64,000 nucleotides of DNA from Mycolicibacterium chlorophenolicum (lineage in GTDB: Bacteria > Actinomycetota > Actinomycetes > Mycobacteriales > Mycobacteriaceae), in NCBI RefSeq assembly GCF_001044235.1, contig NZ_JYNL01000068.1, positions 272,384 to 336,383 of the forward strand, in the 5' to 3' direction. Below are positions 1-7,611 of the stretch, piece by piece. Made by a program: the position numbers and the translations under genes. How positions within the stretch are numbered: the stretch's first letter is position 1; every line of letters begins with the position of its first letter. The notes under the pieces were generated by a model. The model was not told the origin of the DNA. It saw nothing but the letters and a program-made list of their open reading frames with translations, and did not search any database.

Positions 1-201
1 GCGCCCGGGACCATCAACACTCCCGCCTACGGCAAGGCCGCCGACCAGCTCGAGCAGTACTGGGGGCCGCAGGTGCCGTTCCCGAAGCGGATGGGCCGCG
101 CGGGCGAATACGCGCAACTGGCGCAGAGCATCATCGAGAACGACTACCTCAACGGCGAGACCATCCGCCTCGACGGGGCGCTGCGCTTCCCACCGCGATG
201 A
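1..201 (+). CDS. Short-chain dehydrogenase, C-terminal part (partial, enters from left edge)
   Basis: Only the last 66 codons are present, in frame 1, ending at TGA 199-201. The visible part starts at the Pro-Gly-Thr-Ile-Asn-Thr-Pro turn that follows the catalytic Tyr/Lys helix of SDR enzymes and ends with the strand GETIRLDGALRF. That tail resembles type II 3-hydroxyacyl-CoA dehydrogenases (HSD10-like SDRs), which oxidise 3-hydroxyacyl-CoA with NAD in beta-oxidation. The NAD-binding and catalytic residues lie outside the window, so the enzyme class is inferred. The stop overlaps the next start (ATGA), so the two SDR genes are probably translated together. Confidence 0.75.
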   Translation, partial: APGTINTPAYGKAADQLEQYWGPQVPFPKRMGRAGEYAQLAQSIIENDYLNGETIRLDGALRFPPR

Positions 202-941
202 GCCTGACCGGCAAGGTCGCGTTCGTCGCCGGCGCGAGCCGCGGCATCGGCGCCACCATCGCCTCGGCGCTGGCCGCCGCCGGCGCGTCGGTCGCCGTCG
301 CGGCGCGTTCCGAACAGGAGGGCAGGGTCCCGGGCACGATCGGGTCCGTCGCGCAACGCATCACCGCGGCGGGCGGCTCTGCGCTGCCGGTGGTCTGCGA
401 CGTCACGTGCGAAGAGTCCGTGAGCACCGCAGTGGCGCAGACCGTCTCGGAGTTCGGGGGTATCGACATCCTCGTCGCCAACGCCGGCGTGCTGTGGCTG
501 GGGCCGGTCGAGACCACCCCGCTCACACGGTGGCAGCGCTGCCTCGACGTGAACCTCACCGGCGTCTTCCTGGTCACCAGGGCCGTCATCCCGCATGTAC
601 GCACGCGCGGCGGCGGCTCGCTGATCGCGGTGACCACGACGGGCGTCGGGATGACCGGGCACGGCGCGAACGCCTACTGGGTGTCCAAGGCTGCCGTCGA
701 ACGGCTCTACCTCGGGCTGGCCACCGATCTGGCGGCCGACAACATCGCGGTGAACTGTCTGAGCCCGTCGCGGGTGGTGCTCACCGAGGGCTGGCAAGCC
801 GGCGGTGGCGGTATCGAGGTGCCCCCCGAGATGGTCGAACCGCCCCAGGCCATGGCCGAGGCCGCGCTGCTGCTGGCGCGCCAGGACGCCTCCGGCATCA
901 CCGGCACGGTCCAGCGCTCCGAGCAGCTCGCCGCGGAATAG
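198..941 (+). CDS. Short-chain dehydrogenase/reductase (SDR)
   Basis: A 247-residue classical SDR. The nucleotide-binding glycine motif AGASRGIG is at residues 11-18, the NAG motif at about 95-97, and the catalytic YxxxK at Tyr160/Lys164 (NAYWVSK). The position 13 residues before the Tyr, normally the catalytic Ser, is a Thr (147); Thr can supply a hydroxyl, so activity is plausible. The substrate is not visible; neighbours suggest a hydroxyacyl-CoA or a hydroxylated ring. The start ATG 198 overlaps the stop of the preceding SDR gene. Confidence 0.85.
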   Translation: MSLTGKVAFVAGASRGIGATIASALAAAGASVAVAARSEQEGRVPGTIGSVAQRITAAGGSALPVVCDVTCEESVSTAVAQTVSEFGGIDILVANAGVLWLGPVETTPLTRWQRCLDVNLTGVFLVTRAVIPHVRTRGGGSLIAVTTTGVGMTGHGANAYWVSKAAVERLYLGLATDLAADNIAVNCLSPSRVVLTEGWQAGGGGIEVPPEMVEPPQAMAEAALLLARQDASGITGTVQRSEQLAAE

Positions 942-983
942 CATTCCCGGCTGCGATTTTCGCGTGTGCGCGACCAGGAATGC
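941..983 (+). terminator. Inverted repeat after the SDR pair (weak terminator candidate)
   Basis: The 7-base arms GCATTCC (941-947) and GGAATGC (977-983) flank a loop that contains a small hairpin (GCGA-TTT-TCGC). It lies directly after the SDR stop and about 95 bases before the next gene. It could end the SDR transcript or be an operator for the crotonase gene. There is no U-tract, so the call is weak. Confidence 0.25.
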
Positions 984-1078
984 GCTTCCGCGGGAATTTA
1001 AGCGAAGAGTCGAAATCGTCCGGGCGGACGCCAACGCTGCGAGACTGAGCCCGAGCTCGACGGAATCAAGGAGGCGCC

Positions 1079-2050
1079 GTGCCAGACCACGACTATGCAG
1101 AGATGAAGAAGGACGCCGAGCAATACATCCGATTCGAGAAGGACACCGCGAACCGGATCGCGACGATCACCTTCGACCGGCCCGACGCGCAGAACTCGAC
1201 CACGCTGGGCATGCGGCAGCTCTATGCCGACCTGATCCACAAGTGCAACGTGGACGACGACGTCAAAGTGGTCGTCATCCGCGGTGAGGGCCAGGACTTC
1301 GGCAGCGGAGGCGATCTGCCCGAGCAGCGGGACATGCTGGAGAACCCGGGCATGCCGCTGCTGCACGAGGTCGCGATCAACGACGACGACGTGAAGTATC
1401 CGCCCGGCGGCTCGTACCGCTACCTGTCCACCGTGACCGACTTCTACGCCAAGGCCCCCGCGGGCAACCGGCCGCTGCAGGAACTGCGCAAGATCAGCAT
1501 CGTCGAGGCCAAGGGGTACTGCTACGGCTGGCACTTCTACCAAGCCGGTGACGCCGACCTGGTGGTCTCCTCCGACGATGCGCTGTTCGGGCACCCGGCC
1601 TTCCGGTATGTGGGCTGGGGCCCGCGGCTGTGGTGGTGGGCCGAGACCATGGGGCTGCGCAAGTTCTCCGAGATGCTTTTCACCGGACGGCCTTTCACGG
1701 CCAAGGAGATGGACGACTGCGGGTTCCTCAACAGCGTGGTGCCCCGCGACGCCTTGGAAGCCGAGACGCACAAGTACGCGCTGGCGTGCTCGCGGTCGCG
1801 TCCCACCGACACCGTCGCAGTGCAGAAGACCTTCCTGGAGCTCTACAAGCAGCACAAGGGCGAGTACTTCGGCAGCCTGCTCACCGGCATGGTCGAGGGG
1901 ATGCTGCCGCTCATCCAGAACGATCAGCAGCGCGATGTCGACCTCACCGAGGGCACCTTCGAGAAGGGGCTCAACAACGTGGTCAAGGACAACGATCTGA
2001 ACTTCCCGCCGGAGTGGCGGCTCAGCCGTTCGGGGCGCAACAAGCCCTAG
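1079..2050 (+). CDS. Crotonase-family enoyl-CoA hydratase/isomerase
   Basis: A 323-residue crotonase-fold protein, longer than the usual 255-290. The oxyanion-hole segment GSGGDL is near residue 75. An insertion of about 40 residues follows, with a Tyr/Pro-rich stretch (KYPPGGSYRYL). The second half keeps the family pattern (VEAKGYCYGWHFYQAGDADLV, then SDDALFGHPAF). Crotonases hydrate, isomerise or cleave enoyl-CoA or 3-oxoacyl-CoA; the insertion suggests a bulky or unusual substrate. The GTG start is supported by AAGGAG about 7 bases upstream. The 3' end overlaps by 4 bases the convergent enoyl-CoA hydratase gene. Confidence 0.85.
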   Translation: MPDHDYAEMKKDAEQYIRFEKDTANRIATITFDRPDAQNSTTLGMRQLYADLIHKCNVDDDVKVVVIRGEGQDFGSGGDLPEQRDMLENPGMPLLHEVAINDDDVKYPPGGSYRYLSTVTDFYAKAPAGNRPLQELRKISIVEAKGYCYGWHFYQAGDADLVVSSDDALFGHPAFRYVGWGPRLWWWAETMGLRKFSEMLFTGRPFTAKEMDDCGFLNSVVPRDALEAETHKYALACSRSRPTDTVAVQKTFLELYKQHKGEYFGSLLTGMVEGMLPLIQNDQQRDVDLTEGTFEKGLNNVVKDNDLNFPPEWRLSRSGRNKP

Positions 2051-2811
2051 TCCTTGGCGATCAGACCGTCGACGATCGTGTTGAACTCGGGCGTGCCGAA
2101 CGACACGTACTCGGCGAGGTTGGCGTAGTCCAGCGACGCCATCACCGAGCGCTCCAGCTGGATGTTCATCAGCCGCTTGGTGGCTTCGACAGCCTGCTGG
2201 GGCAGCGTCATGATCTTCTTCGCGCACGCGATCGCGTCGGAGACCGGCTCGGCGACAACGTGATTCGCCAGACCCAGCTCCAGTGCGCGCGGCGCCTTGA
2301 TCCGCACGCCCGTCAACGCGAACTCCTTGGCCTGCAACAGGCTGATCTGCGACCCCCACACCAGCGGCCCTCCGTCGGCGGCGACCAGACCGATCTGCAC
2401 GTGCGGATCGGCGAAGTGCGCGGTCTCGGCCATGTAGACGATGTCGGACAGCGCGGCCAGACTGCAGCCCAGGCCGACCGCCGGACCGTTGACCGCGGCG
2501 ATCACCGGTACCCGGCAGCGCACCATGCCGATCACCAGATCACGGCCGTGCTTGATGGTCTTGCGCCGCAACGCTTCGTCGCGGCGCAGCTCGTCGAGAT
2601 AGTGGAAGTCGCCGCCGGCCGAGAACGCCCGGCCGGCGCCGGTGATGACCACGGCCCGAACGTCGGCGTCCTCGTTGAGCGCCTCCCAGATCCGGGCCAG
2701 GCCCACGTGCAGCGCGTCGTTGACCGCGTTGAGCTCGTCGGGCCGGTTGAGCGTGATGATGCGCAGTCCACCGTCGGCGCGGACGTCGATCTCGTCGGGC
2801 ATGGCGTACAT
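2047..2811 (-). CDS. Enoyl-CoA hydratase/isomerase (EchA-type)
   Basis: A standard-length crotonase (254 residues). The first oxyanion-hole motif is FSAGGDFHYLDEL near residue 67, and the second region reads VIAAVNGPAVGLGCSLAALSDIVYMAE. It would hydrate 2-enoyl-CoA in beta-oxidation. The ATG at 2811 is preceded by GGAGG at about 8 bases, so the frame's upstream extension into the acyl-CoA dehydrogenase gene is not coding. It is the last gene of a minus-strand operon: CoA ligase, two dehydrogenase subunits, hydratase. Confidence 0.9.
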   Translation of the reverse strand: MYAMPDEIDVRADGGLRIITLNRPDELNAVNDALHVGLARIWEALNEDADVRAVVITGAGRAFSAGGDFHYLDELRRDEALRRKTIKHGRDLVIGMVRCRVPVIAAVNGPAVGLGCSLAALSDIVYMAETAHFADPHVQIGLVAADGGPLVWGSQISLLQAKEFALTGVRIKAPRALELGLANHVVAEPVSDAIACAKKIMTLPQQAVEATKRLMNIQLERSVMASLDYANLAEYVSFGTPEFNTIVDGLIAKD

Positions 2812-2855
2812 ACCGGGTCCTCCACTGGTCGTCGATCTGGTGTCTGCCGGGGGCA

Positions 2856-3947
2856 TCACGGGGCCGGCAGTCCGAGGATGCGTTGGGCGATGATGTTCTT
2901 CTGGATCTGCGACGTGCCGCCCATCACGCTCTGGGCGCGGCTGTACATGTAGGCGCCGAACAGCTCCTCGTCGCCGGTGCCGACGGTGTGCAGCGCGGCG
3001 TGGCCGACGGACTGCTCGACCCAGGTCATCAGCAGCTTGTCGAGTGACCCCTGGGGACCGTGAGTCAGGCCGTCGAGCTGCTCGGAGAGCCGTCTGCGCA
3101 CATGCAGCCGCAGCATCTCGGTCTGGACCCATGCCCACAGCAGCTCGGCGTTCGGTGCGCCGTCGACGCGGGACGCCATCTGGCGCACCGTCTTTCCGTA
3201 GCGTGCCGAGAACCCGAGCGTCGAGGGCTCCCGCTCGTGGCTGACCACCGTCATGGCCAGCTTCCACCCCTCGCCCGGCGCGCCGACCATGTTCTCGGCG
3301 GGCACCCGGGCGCCGTCGAAGCTCACCTGACCGAACTCCCGGGTCACGCCGCTGATCATCTTCAGCGGACGCTGCTCGATGCCGGGTTGGTGCATGTCCA
3401 CGATGAACGCCGAGATGCCCTTGTGTTTGGGCACGGTCTTGTCGGTGCGCGCGAGCACCAGGCACCAGTCGGCCACGTCGGAGTAACTCGTCCAGATCTT
3501 GTGGCCGTGGATCACGTACTCAGACCCGTCCTGCACTGCCGTCGTCGTCAGCGACGCGAGATCGGATCCCGCGCCCGGCTCGGAGAAACCCTGACACCAC
3601 CGCTCGGTGCCGTTGATCATGCCGGGCAGGAAGCGCCGCCGAAGATCCTCGCTACCGTGGTGACTGAGGCCGACGACGAGGTAGCCCAGACTCGGCCGTG
3701 CGGGCGCACCGGCTTTCGCGATCTCCTCGTCGACGATCACGTCGTACACCGGCGGCAGATCGTGACCGCCGTACGCCTTCGGCCACGACGTGCCGAAGAA
3801 CCCCGCCTCGAACAGTGCCCGGTGCCACTGTCCGGCCTTGGCCCAGTACGCGTCGCCCGACGTCGGGAACCTGCCCTTCTGTTCGATCAGCCAGGTCCGC
3901 AGGCGCTTCCGGAACGCGGCCTCGTCGGCGGAATCACGAAAGTCCAA
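2856..3947 (-). CDS. Acyl-CoA dehydrogenase, catalytic-type subunit
   Basis: A 363-residue acyl-CoA dehydrogenase. The FAD and substrate-binding motif GFSEPGAGSDLASL is near residues 120-133, followed by IHGHKIWTSYSDVADW and the C-terminal VMGGTSQIQKNIIAQRILGLP. It introduces the 2,3-double bond into an acyl-CoA and passes electrons to ETF. The TTG start (3947) has GGAGGAG about 7 bases upstream and lies inside the end of the neighbouring dehydrogenase gene (14-base overlap). Such overlapping pairs in mycobacteria commonly encode alpha2beta2 enzymes acting on steroid side chains or rings; the substrate here is unknown. Confidence 0.9.
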   Translation of the reverse strand: MDFRDSADEAAFRKRLRTWLIEQKGRFPTSGDAYWAKAGQWHRALFEAGFFGTSWPKAYGGHDLPPVYDVIVDEEIAKAGAPARPSLGYLVVGLSHHGSEDLRRRFLPGMINGTERWCQGFSEPGAGSDLASLTTTAVQDGSEYVIHGHKIWTSYSDVADWCLVLARTDKTVPKHKGISAFIVDMHQPGIEQRPLKMISGVTREFGQVSFDGARVPAENMVGAPGEGWKLAMTVVSHEREPSTLGFSARYGKTVRQMASRVDGAPNAELLWAWVQTEMLRLHVRRRLSEQLDGLTHGPQGSLDKLLMTWVEQSVGHAALHTVGTGDEELFGAYMYSRAQSVMGGTSQIQKNIIAQRILGLPAP

Positions 3948-4749
3948 TGGTCAGCTCCTCCAGCTTCACGGGCCACACCTCGGTGGCGGCCAGGACCCGG
4001 CGCAGATAGACATGGGCCAGGCATTCCCAGGTGTTGCCGATGCCGCCGTGCACCTGGATCGACGTCTCGCACACCGTCATCGCGGCGCGCGCGCAGTAGA
4101 TCTTGGCGATCCGGGCGGCCTCGACGGCCTCGGCCACCGGGAGTTCGTCGACGGCCCAGGCGGCGTGGCGCACCACGCTGATCGCCCCTTCGATCAGCGC
4201 CAGGCCTTCGGCGAGCAGATGCGCCACGGCCTGATAGGAACCGATCGCCGCGCCGTACTGCTCGCGCACGGCGGCGTATTCGGTTGCCAGCGCGTGCGTT
4301 CCCCTGGCCGCGCCGAGGATGTCCGCGGTGCTGGTCGCCAGCGCGAGCGCATACCAGCGGCCCGACTCCTCCTCGGACAGCCGGCTCAGTTCCGGCGGCG
4401 ACTCGACGACACCGGCGAGGGCGCCGGTCAGATCCACCGACGTCAGCGGCTCATCGCTGACCGCGACCGTGCGGCCCAGCCGGCGCTGCAGTTCGTCGAC
4501 GAGCACAGGCCCCAGGAACGGCACATCGACCAGCCGCCTGCCGAACTCCTCGGCCACGATCGCGACCTCCACAGCGGACGCCCCGTCGGAGCGCAACACG
4601 CGAAAGCCGGTCGCGTCCAACGCCTTCTCCAACCGCGCGACGCGGACCTCGTCGTCGAGCTCGGCCACCGACCCGGGCCCCAGGCCGGCCGCCAACTCGG
4701 CAGCCGCAGCACGCAGCTGCTCCTGTTCACTGGTCAGACGAACGTCCAC
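3934..4749 (-). CDS. Acyl-CoA dehydrogenase, second subunit
   Basis: About 271 residues, shorter than a full acyl-CoA dehydrogenase (about 380). It keeps the N-terminal helical region and the C-terminal domain (VREQYGAAIGSYQAVAHLLAE, later IQVHGGIGNTWECLAHVYLRR) but has a reduced middle beta-domain and lacks the GAGSD motif. That is the pattern of the smaller partner in heterotetrameric mycobacterial FadE enzymes. GTG 4749 has GGAGGA five bases upstream; GTG 4761 is an alternative. The 5' end overlaps the CoA ligase gene and the 3' end overlaps its partner, so all three are coupled. Confidence 0.85.
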   Translation of the reverse strand: MDVRLTSEQEQLRAAAAELAAGLGPGSVAELDDEVRVARLEKALDATGFRVLRSDGASAVEVAIVAEEFGRRLVDVPFLGPVLVDELQRRLGRTVAVSDEPLTSVDLTGALAGVVESPPELSRLSEEESGRWYALALATSTADILGAARGTHALATEYAAVREQYGAAIGSYQAVAHLLAEGLALIEGAISVVRHAAWAVDELPVAEAVEAARIAKIYCARAAMTVCETSIQVHGGIGNTWECLAHVYLRRVLAATEVWPVKLEELTIGLS

Positions 4750-6160
4750 GGATTCCTCCACTCTCAGCGCAACCGCTCAACGCCCGCTCCCTGAGCACTC
4801 GGCGCAGCACCTTGCCCGACGGCAGGCGCGGGATCTCGTCGACGATCACCACCCGGCTGGGCCGCTTGTAGGACGCCAGCCGGTCGGCCACGACGGCGAT
4901 CAGCGCGTCGGGCTCCACGGCGGCGCCCACCGTCACGGCGGCGATGATCGCCTCCCCGTCGGGGGCCGGGACACCGAACACCGCGCAGTCCTCGACGGCG
5001 GGATGGCCGTGCAGCACCGCTTCGATCTCGGCGGGCGCGACCTGGAAGCCGCGCACCTTGATCATCTCGCGGGCGCGGTCGGTGATGCGCAGGTGGCCGT
5101 CGGCATCGAGGCTGCCGATGTCGCCGGTCCGGTACCAACCCTCCGAAAACGCCTCGGCCGTAGCGCTTTCCGGGAGGTAGCCGGCCATGGTGGCCTCCGA
5201 TCGCACCTGGATCTCCCCGTCGGCGCCGATGCTCAGCGGCGTCCCGGTCTCGGTGTCGACGACCCGCACGCGCACGCCGTCGACAGCACGGCCCACGGTG
5301 TCCAGGCGCGCCGAGGGCAGATCGTTGCAGGAGATGACGGGCAGCTCGCTGGCTCCGTACGCGGTCACCCACGCGACCCCGGTGCGCTCGGTGACGGCGT
5401 GGGCCACGCTGCTGGTGACCGGCGTGGCGCACCACATGAGGTAGCGCAGCGACGACAGGTCGTGGGCTTCCAGGCCGGGGTGCGCCGACAGCGCCAGCGC
5501 GATCGGGGCGACTGCCATGTCGACGGTGATGCGGTCGGCCTCGATGTGGCGCAGCATCGTCTCGATGTCGAAGCGTGGATGCAGCCGAATCCACGCCCCG
5601 GTGTCGAGCGCCGTCGCGATGTTGAGCAGTCCGAGGATGTGCGACGGGGGTGTCATCACCTGCAGACGATCTGCCGAGGTGAGCTGCAGCGCCCCGCGCC
5701 AGTGCCGGATCGCGGCAGCCAGCGAGGCGTGCGTGTGCCGAACGGCTTTGGGCATCCCGGTGGTGCCCGAGCTGAACACCAGGACCGCGTCCGCCCCGGG
5801 GTCGACCGCCTCCGCCGCGCACGATGCCGGTGGGATCGGCTCGTCCACATGCAGCATCGGCATCGCCGCGGCGAGCACCGCGTGGTCGCCCACCGCATAC
5901 GCCGGCCGGGTCAGTGACAGTGCGTGGCCGACCTCCGCCGGCTTCCACGCCGGGCTGAGCAACACCGCCGCCGACCCGAGGCGCCAGATCGCCCGCAGCG
6001 CGACAACGAATTCCGGCCGGTTCGACGACATCACGGCGACTCGGGACGACGGACCGACCCCGCGCAGGCGCAGTGCGGCGGCCATCGCCTCGGCCTGGGC
6101 GTCGAGGTCGGCGAGACTGTACTGCCGTTCCCCGAACGCGAGCGCCATGGGCTCACTCAC
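4727..6160 (-). CDS. AMP-dependent acyl-CoA ligase (FadD type)
   Basis: About 477 residues of the ANL adenylating family. Visible motifs are the P-loop VFSSGTTGMPKAVRHTH, TAYGASELP, the hinge YRTGDIGSLDADGHLRITDR, and the C-terminal lysine motif PRLPSGKVLRR. It would activate a carboxylic acid as its CoA thioester, supplying the dehydrogenase pair downstream. The start is uncertain: GAGGAGG lies 11 bases before GTG 6160 and only 2 bases before GTG 6169. It is the first gene of the minus-strand operon and is divergent from the ferredoxin gene. Confidence 0.9.
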   Translation of the reverse strand: MSEPMALAFGERQYSLADLDAQAEAMAAALRLRGVGPSSRVAVMSSNRPEFVVALRAIWRLGSAAVLLSPAWKPAEVGHALSLTRPAYAVGDHAVLAAAMPMLHVDEPIPPASCAAEAVDPGADAVLVFSSGTTGMPKAVRHTHASLAAAIRHWRGALQLTSADRLQVMTPPSHILGLLNIATALDTGAWIRLHPRFDIETMLRHIEADRITVDMAVAPIALALSAHPGLEAHDLSSLRYLMWCATPVTSSVAHAVTERTGVAWVTAYGASELPVISCNDLPSARLDTVGRAVDGVRVRVVDTETGTPLSIGADGEIQVRSEATMAGYLPESATAEAFSEGWYRTGDIGSLDADGHLRITDRAREMIKVRGFQVAPAEIEAVLHGHPAVEDCAVFGVPAPDGEAIIAAVTVGAAVEPDALIAVVADRLASYKRPSRVVIVDEIPRLPSGKVLRRVLRERALSGCAESGGIRGRSSDQ

Positions 6161-6204
6161 GTCGCGCACGCCCTCCTCGTGGATGATGATGAGAGGAATA
6201 CCGT

Positions 6205-6234
6205 TTGTCGAGGAGAATAGTATTCTCCTATTAT
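6205..6234 (+). promoter_or_regulatory. Candidate promoter of the ferredoxin gene
   Basis: TTGTCG (6205-6210) and TATTAT (6229-6234) are separated by 18 bases and would start transcription near 6241, about 35 bases before the ferredoxin GTG that has a ribosome binding site. The palindrome at 6211-6229 fills the space between the two hexamers, the classic place for a repressor. Seen by eye only. Confidence 0.45.
6211..6229. promoter_or_regulatory. Perfect palindromic operator between divergent genes
   Basis: AGGAGAATA-G-TATTCTCCT, 9-base arms with a single central base and no mismatch. It lies between the divergent CoA ligase and ferredoxin genes, inside the ferredoxin promoter spacer and over the -10 hexamer of the ligase promoter. 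One dimeric repressor (TetR or similar) could control both directions. The regulator is not identified; the nearest TetR gene in the window is 15 kb away. Confidence 0.7.
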
Positions 6235-6245
6235 CAGAATGACAA
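6217..6245 (-). promoter_or_regulatory. Candidate promoter of the CoA ligase-dehydrogenase operon
   Basis: On the minus strand TTGTCA (6245-6240) is followed after 17 bases by TACTAT (6222-6217), a good housekeeping-sigma promoter. The start of the spacer (ATTCTGAT) resembles the mutase promoter at 10548-10576 (TTGGCA, then TTCTCAT), hinting at shared control. Confidence 0.5.
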
Positions 6246-6274
6246 TGTCGATCGGTGAAGGAGCGGGACGTCGC

Positions 6275-6574
6275 GTGGACGCCGAAACAGGTCTGACCGG
6301 GGGCACCATCACCATCCAGCTGGACGGGAGCACCGCGTCGGTGCCGACCAGACCCGGGGAGACGCTGCTCGACAGCGCGCGCCGCGCCGGGATGGGTCCG
6401 CCCTTCTCCTGCGAGGCCGGCAACTGCGGGACGTGCATGGCGCTGTTGAAGACCGGCCGGGCCACGATGCGGGTCAACGATGCACTGACCGAGGACGAGG
6501 TCGACGAGGGATACGTGCTGACCTGCCAGGCAGTTCCGGACACTCCCGATGTAGCGGTCACCTACGACGAGTGA
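6275..6574 (+). CDS. 2Fe-2S ferredoxin (plant type)
   Basis: About 99 residues. The cluster cysteines are in the order C-x4-C-x2-C (FSCEAGNCGTCMALL) with the fourth in VLTCQAVP. Such ferredoxins carry electrons to oxygenases or other redox partners; none is in the window, so the partner may lie left of base 1. GTG 6275 has AAGGAG (6258-6263) upstream; ATG 6239 and 6245 are in frame but have no such site and would sit at the predicted transcription start. The gene ends 13 bases inside the convergent CoA-transferase gene. Confidence 0.85.
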   Translation: MDAETGLTGGTITIQLDGSTASVPTRPGETLLDSARRAGMGPPFSCEAGNCGTCMALLKTGRATMRVNDALTEDEVDEGYVLTCQAVPDTPDVAVTYDE

Positions 6575-7611
6575 GCGGTGCGCGCGTGTTCGTCGAGACG
6601 GGGCGCGGGACGGTACGCGGGTTGATGGTCCGCGATCCGGATCGGGCTGCGCACCAACCGGAAGTCCCCCGCGGTGACCACTGCCTCGGGGGTGGCGGCC
6701 AACGCCTCGGGCAGCGTCCGCACCGCTGACACCGGGATGCCGAGCGGCCGCAGCCGGGCTTCCCAGTGGGCGGCGGTGTCCGTCGCGAGCGCGGCGCCGA
6801 CCAGCTCCAGCACCTCGTCGCGCCGAGAGGCCCGTTCGGCCATGGCGGTGAAGCCGGCGATTCCGGCCTCCGCGGCGAACGCCGCCCAGAAGGCGTCGTG
6901 GGTGACGAACAGCGCGAGATATCCGTCGGCGGTCGGGAACAGCTGCGCCGGAACATAATACGAATGCGCGCCGTACGGGTGCCGGCGCGGCTCGGTACCG
7001 TCGTTGAGATACGCGGCGGCGCGGTAGTTCAGCTGCGAGAGCATGACGTCGCGCAGCGACACGTCGACCTGTCCCCCTCGCCCGGAGACGATCTGGGCCA
7101 GCAGGCCGAGTGCCGCGGTGAGGCCGGTCGAGTTGTCGGCCGACGAGTACCCCGGCAGCGTCGGCGGACCCTCCGGGTCGCCGGTCATCGCCGCCACCCC
7201 CGTCGACGCCTGGATCACGTAGTCGAACGCCGGGTCATCCCCGCCGTCGAGGCCGTAGCCCGTCAGCGCCACGCACACGATGCCCTCGTTGTACTGCCGC
7301 AGCGACTCGTAGGTCAGGCCCAGCCGCCGGATCGCCGAGGGCTTCATGTTGACCAGCAGCGCATGGGAATCCGCGACCAGCTCGCCGAGCCGTTGCCTGC
7401 CCTCAGCGGACCGCAGATCCAGGCAGACGCTCTGCTTGTTGCGGTTCAGGCTCGCGAAGTAGCTGTCGCTGACCTGGCGGGAGATCTCGCCGCCCGGCGG
7501 CTCGATCTTGAGCACGTCTGCGCCGAGGTCGGCGAGCATCATCGTGGCGTACGGACCCGCCAGCATGACGCCGACCTCCAGGACGCGGATGCCGGCCAGC
7601 GGGCCCTTCAC
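6562..7611 (-). CDS. CoA-transferase, family III (CaiB/BaiF type)
   Basis: 349 residues. The N-terminal signature LAGIRVLEVGVMLAGPYATMML, the LKIEPPGGEI strand and the VDVSL segment mark a family III CoA-transferase. The Asp of SADNSTGLT occupies the place of the catalytic aspartate that forms the acyl-enzyme anhydride. These enzymes move CoA between acids, allowing ATP-independent activation. GTG 7611 overlaps the stop of the upstream LLM gene (GTGA). It is the last gene of a four-gene minus-strand operon headed by the B12 mutase. Confidence 0.9.
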   Translation of the reverse strand: MKGPLAGIRVLEVGVMLAGPYATMMLADLGADVLKIEPPGGEISRQVSDSYFASLNRNKQSVCLDLRSAEGRQRLGELVADSHALLVNMKPSAIRRLGLTYESLRQYNEGIVCVALTGYGLDGGDDPAFDYVIQASTGVAAMTGDPEGPPTLPGYSSADNSTGLTAALGLLAQIVSGRGGQVDVSLRDVMLSQLNYRAAAYLNDGTEPRRHPYGAHSYYVPAQLFPTADGYLALFVTHDAFWAAFAAEAGIAGFTAMAERASRRDEVLELVGAALATDTAAHWEARLRPLGIPVSAVRTLPEALAATPEAVVTAGDFRLVRSPIRIADHQPAYRPAPRLDEHARTAHSS

